Part shown: piece by piece, positions 63,684-64,000 of the stretch
How positions within the stretch are numbered: the stretch's first letter is position 1
How the letters are laid out: each line of letters opens with the position of its first letter
NCBI RefSeq assembly: GCF_900230225.1
Contig: NZ_OCNH01000004.1
Location: forward strand, 1 to 64,000
DNA from: Spirosoma fluviale
GTDB lineage: Bacteria > Bacteroidota > Bacteroidia > Cytophagales > Spirosomataceae
Direction of reading: 5' to 3'
DNA length: 64,000 bases
The notes under the pieces: generated by a model
Seen by the model: only the letters and a program-made list of their open reading frames with translations
What the model was told of the DNA's origin: nothing
Databases searched by the model: none
Program-made: the position numbers and the translations under genes

Positions 63684-64000
63684 CTAATCATCGTCGTCGT
63701 CGTCATCATCATCCTCGGCACCGGCCAGGTGAGCGGGGTACTTCTTTTTTCCTTTGGCCGTGAACCACAAAATCCGGTTGAGCAGATCGTCGTGCCCCCG
63801 GTCGATCTGGTGGAAACCAAAGCGGATCGACTGGTTGGTAAAGCGCAGCGATGCGCCTTTCTGTCCCGCGGGCAACGCGTTCATTTCGGTCAGCGACACC
63901 CGGTTTGGCAGGGCTTTGTATGCAAAAGACATATCCGGTTTATCGGTAAAACAGTCGAACATGGGCAGGGCGGTGGCGTCGATGACGTTCATGGGCGGTA
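63684..64000 (-). CDS. Phosphoesterase family protein, C-terminal part, poly-Asp tail
   Basis: Runs off the right end of the window; 105 codons are visible. The segment VIDATALPMFDCFTDKPD corresponds to YDAAATPMWRCFDKKANP of the neighbouring gene, and DLLNRILWFTAKGKKKYPAHL to its DDLIFSEIVWQTVRGEKS, so the two are paralogues. Phosphoesterases of this group end with such a segment. The protein ends in nine Asp encoded by GAT/GAC repeats, like the shorter run in the neighbour. Confidence 0.75.
   Translation of the reverse strand, partial: PPMNVIDATALPMFDCFTDKPDMSFAYKALPNRVSLTEMNALPAGQKGASLRFTNQSIRFGFHQIDRGHDDLLNRILWFTAKGKKKYPAHLAGAEDDDDDDDDD

Overview
The window looks like a chromosomal segment of a Bacteroidota bacterium of the Cytophagales, most like Spirosoma and relatives. 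This is inferred from two SusC/SusD pairs, a FecR anti-sigma factor, a type IX secretion sorting domain, lipoprotein SusDs, a moderate GC content with AT-rich promoters, and few clear Shine-Dalgarno sites. No rRNA or plasmid or phage backbone is seen. One tRNA (Arg, anticodon CCU) is present.

Layout. 1-12.6 kb: end of a sugar epimerase gene, then a minus-strand polysaccharide utilisation locus (SusC, SusD, two family S1 sulfatases, a secreted propeller/ricin-lectin protein with a T9SS tail), probably for a sulfated glycan. 13.0-16.4 kb: arfB, then six tandem plus-strand genes for small related proteins sharing a G-x-x-[ILV]-[ILD]-x-x-W-L motif, which I cannot assign to any known family. 16.4-20.9 kb: FG-GAP protein, metallo-beta-lactamase-fold hydrolase, short-chain dehydrogenase, an unknown protein and an amphipathic helical-repeat protein. 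21.0-30.8 kb: a nitric oxide locus: an ECF sigma factor diverging from an operon of H-NOX NO sensor, soluble hybrid histidine kinase and LytTR response regulator, followed by a 1525-residue nitric oxide synthase that carries its own reductase plus a haem-binding globin domain and, upstream of it, what looks like a second globin fold lacking the haem ligand. 30.8-45.2 kb: mixed genes (YezG-like protein, two esterases, an AT-rich patatin-like lipase beside tRNA-Arg, hflX, MATE exporter, DHFR-like reductase, NIF3-like protein, aldo/keto reductase, Wzi-like outer-membrane protein, double-DUF4394 lipoprotein). 45.5-59.9 kb: a pectin locus (FecR, SusC with STN domain, SusD, GH28 polygalacturonase, altronate dehydratase, glucuronate/galacturonate isomerase, pectinesterase, GH43). 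59.9-64.0 kb: homoserine kinase and two related phosphoesterases with poly-aspartate C-termini.

How parts work together. In the pectin locus the pectinesterase removes methyl esters, GH28 cuts the polygalacturonate, SusC/SusD import the products, and UxaC and UxaA act on galacturonate in the cytoplasm; FecR and the STN domain suggest control by trans-envelope signalling. In the NO locus the order sensor-kinase-regulator-synthase suggests that the cell makes NO and senses it with the same gene group.

The intergenic DNA is rich in long perfect palindromes. Several are nested: each arm is itself a short palindrome with a 3-5 base loop. They occur in at least five sequence families, and one arm has been taken into a coding region (C-terminus of the DHFR-like protein).
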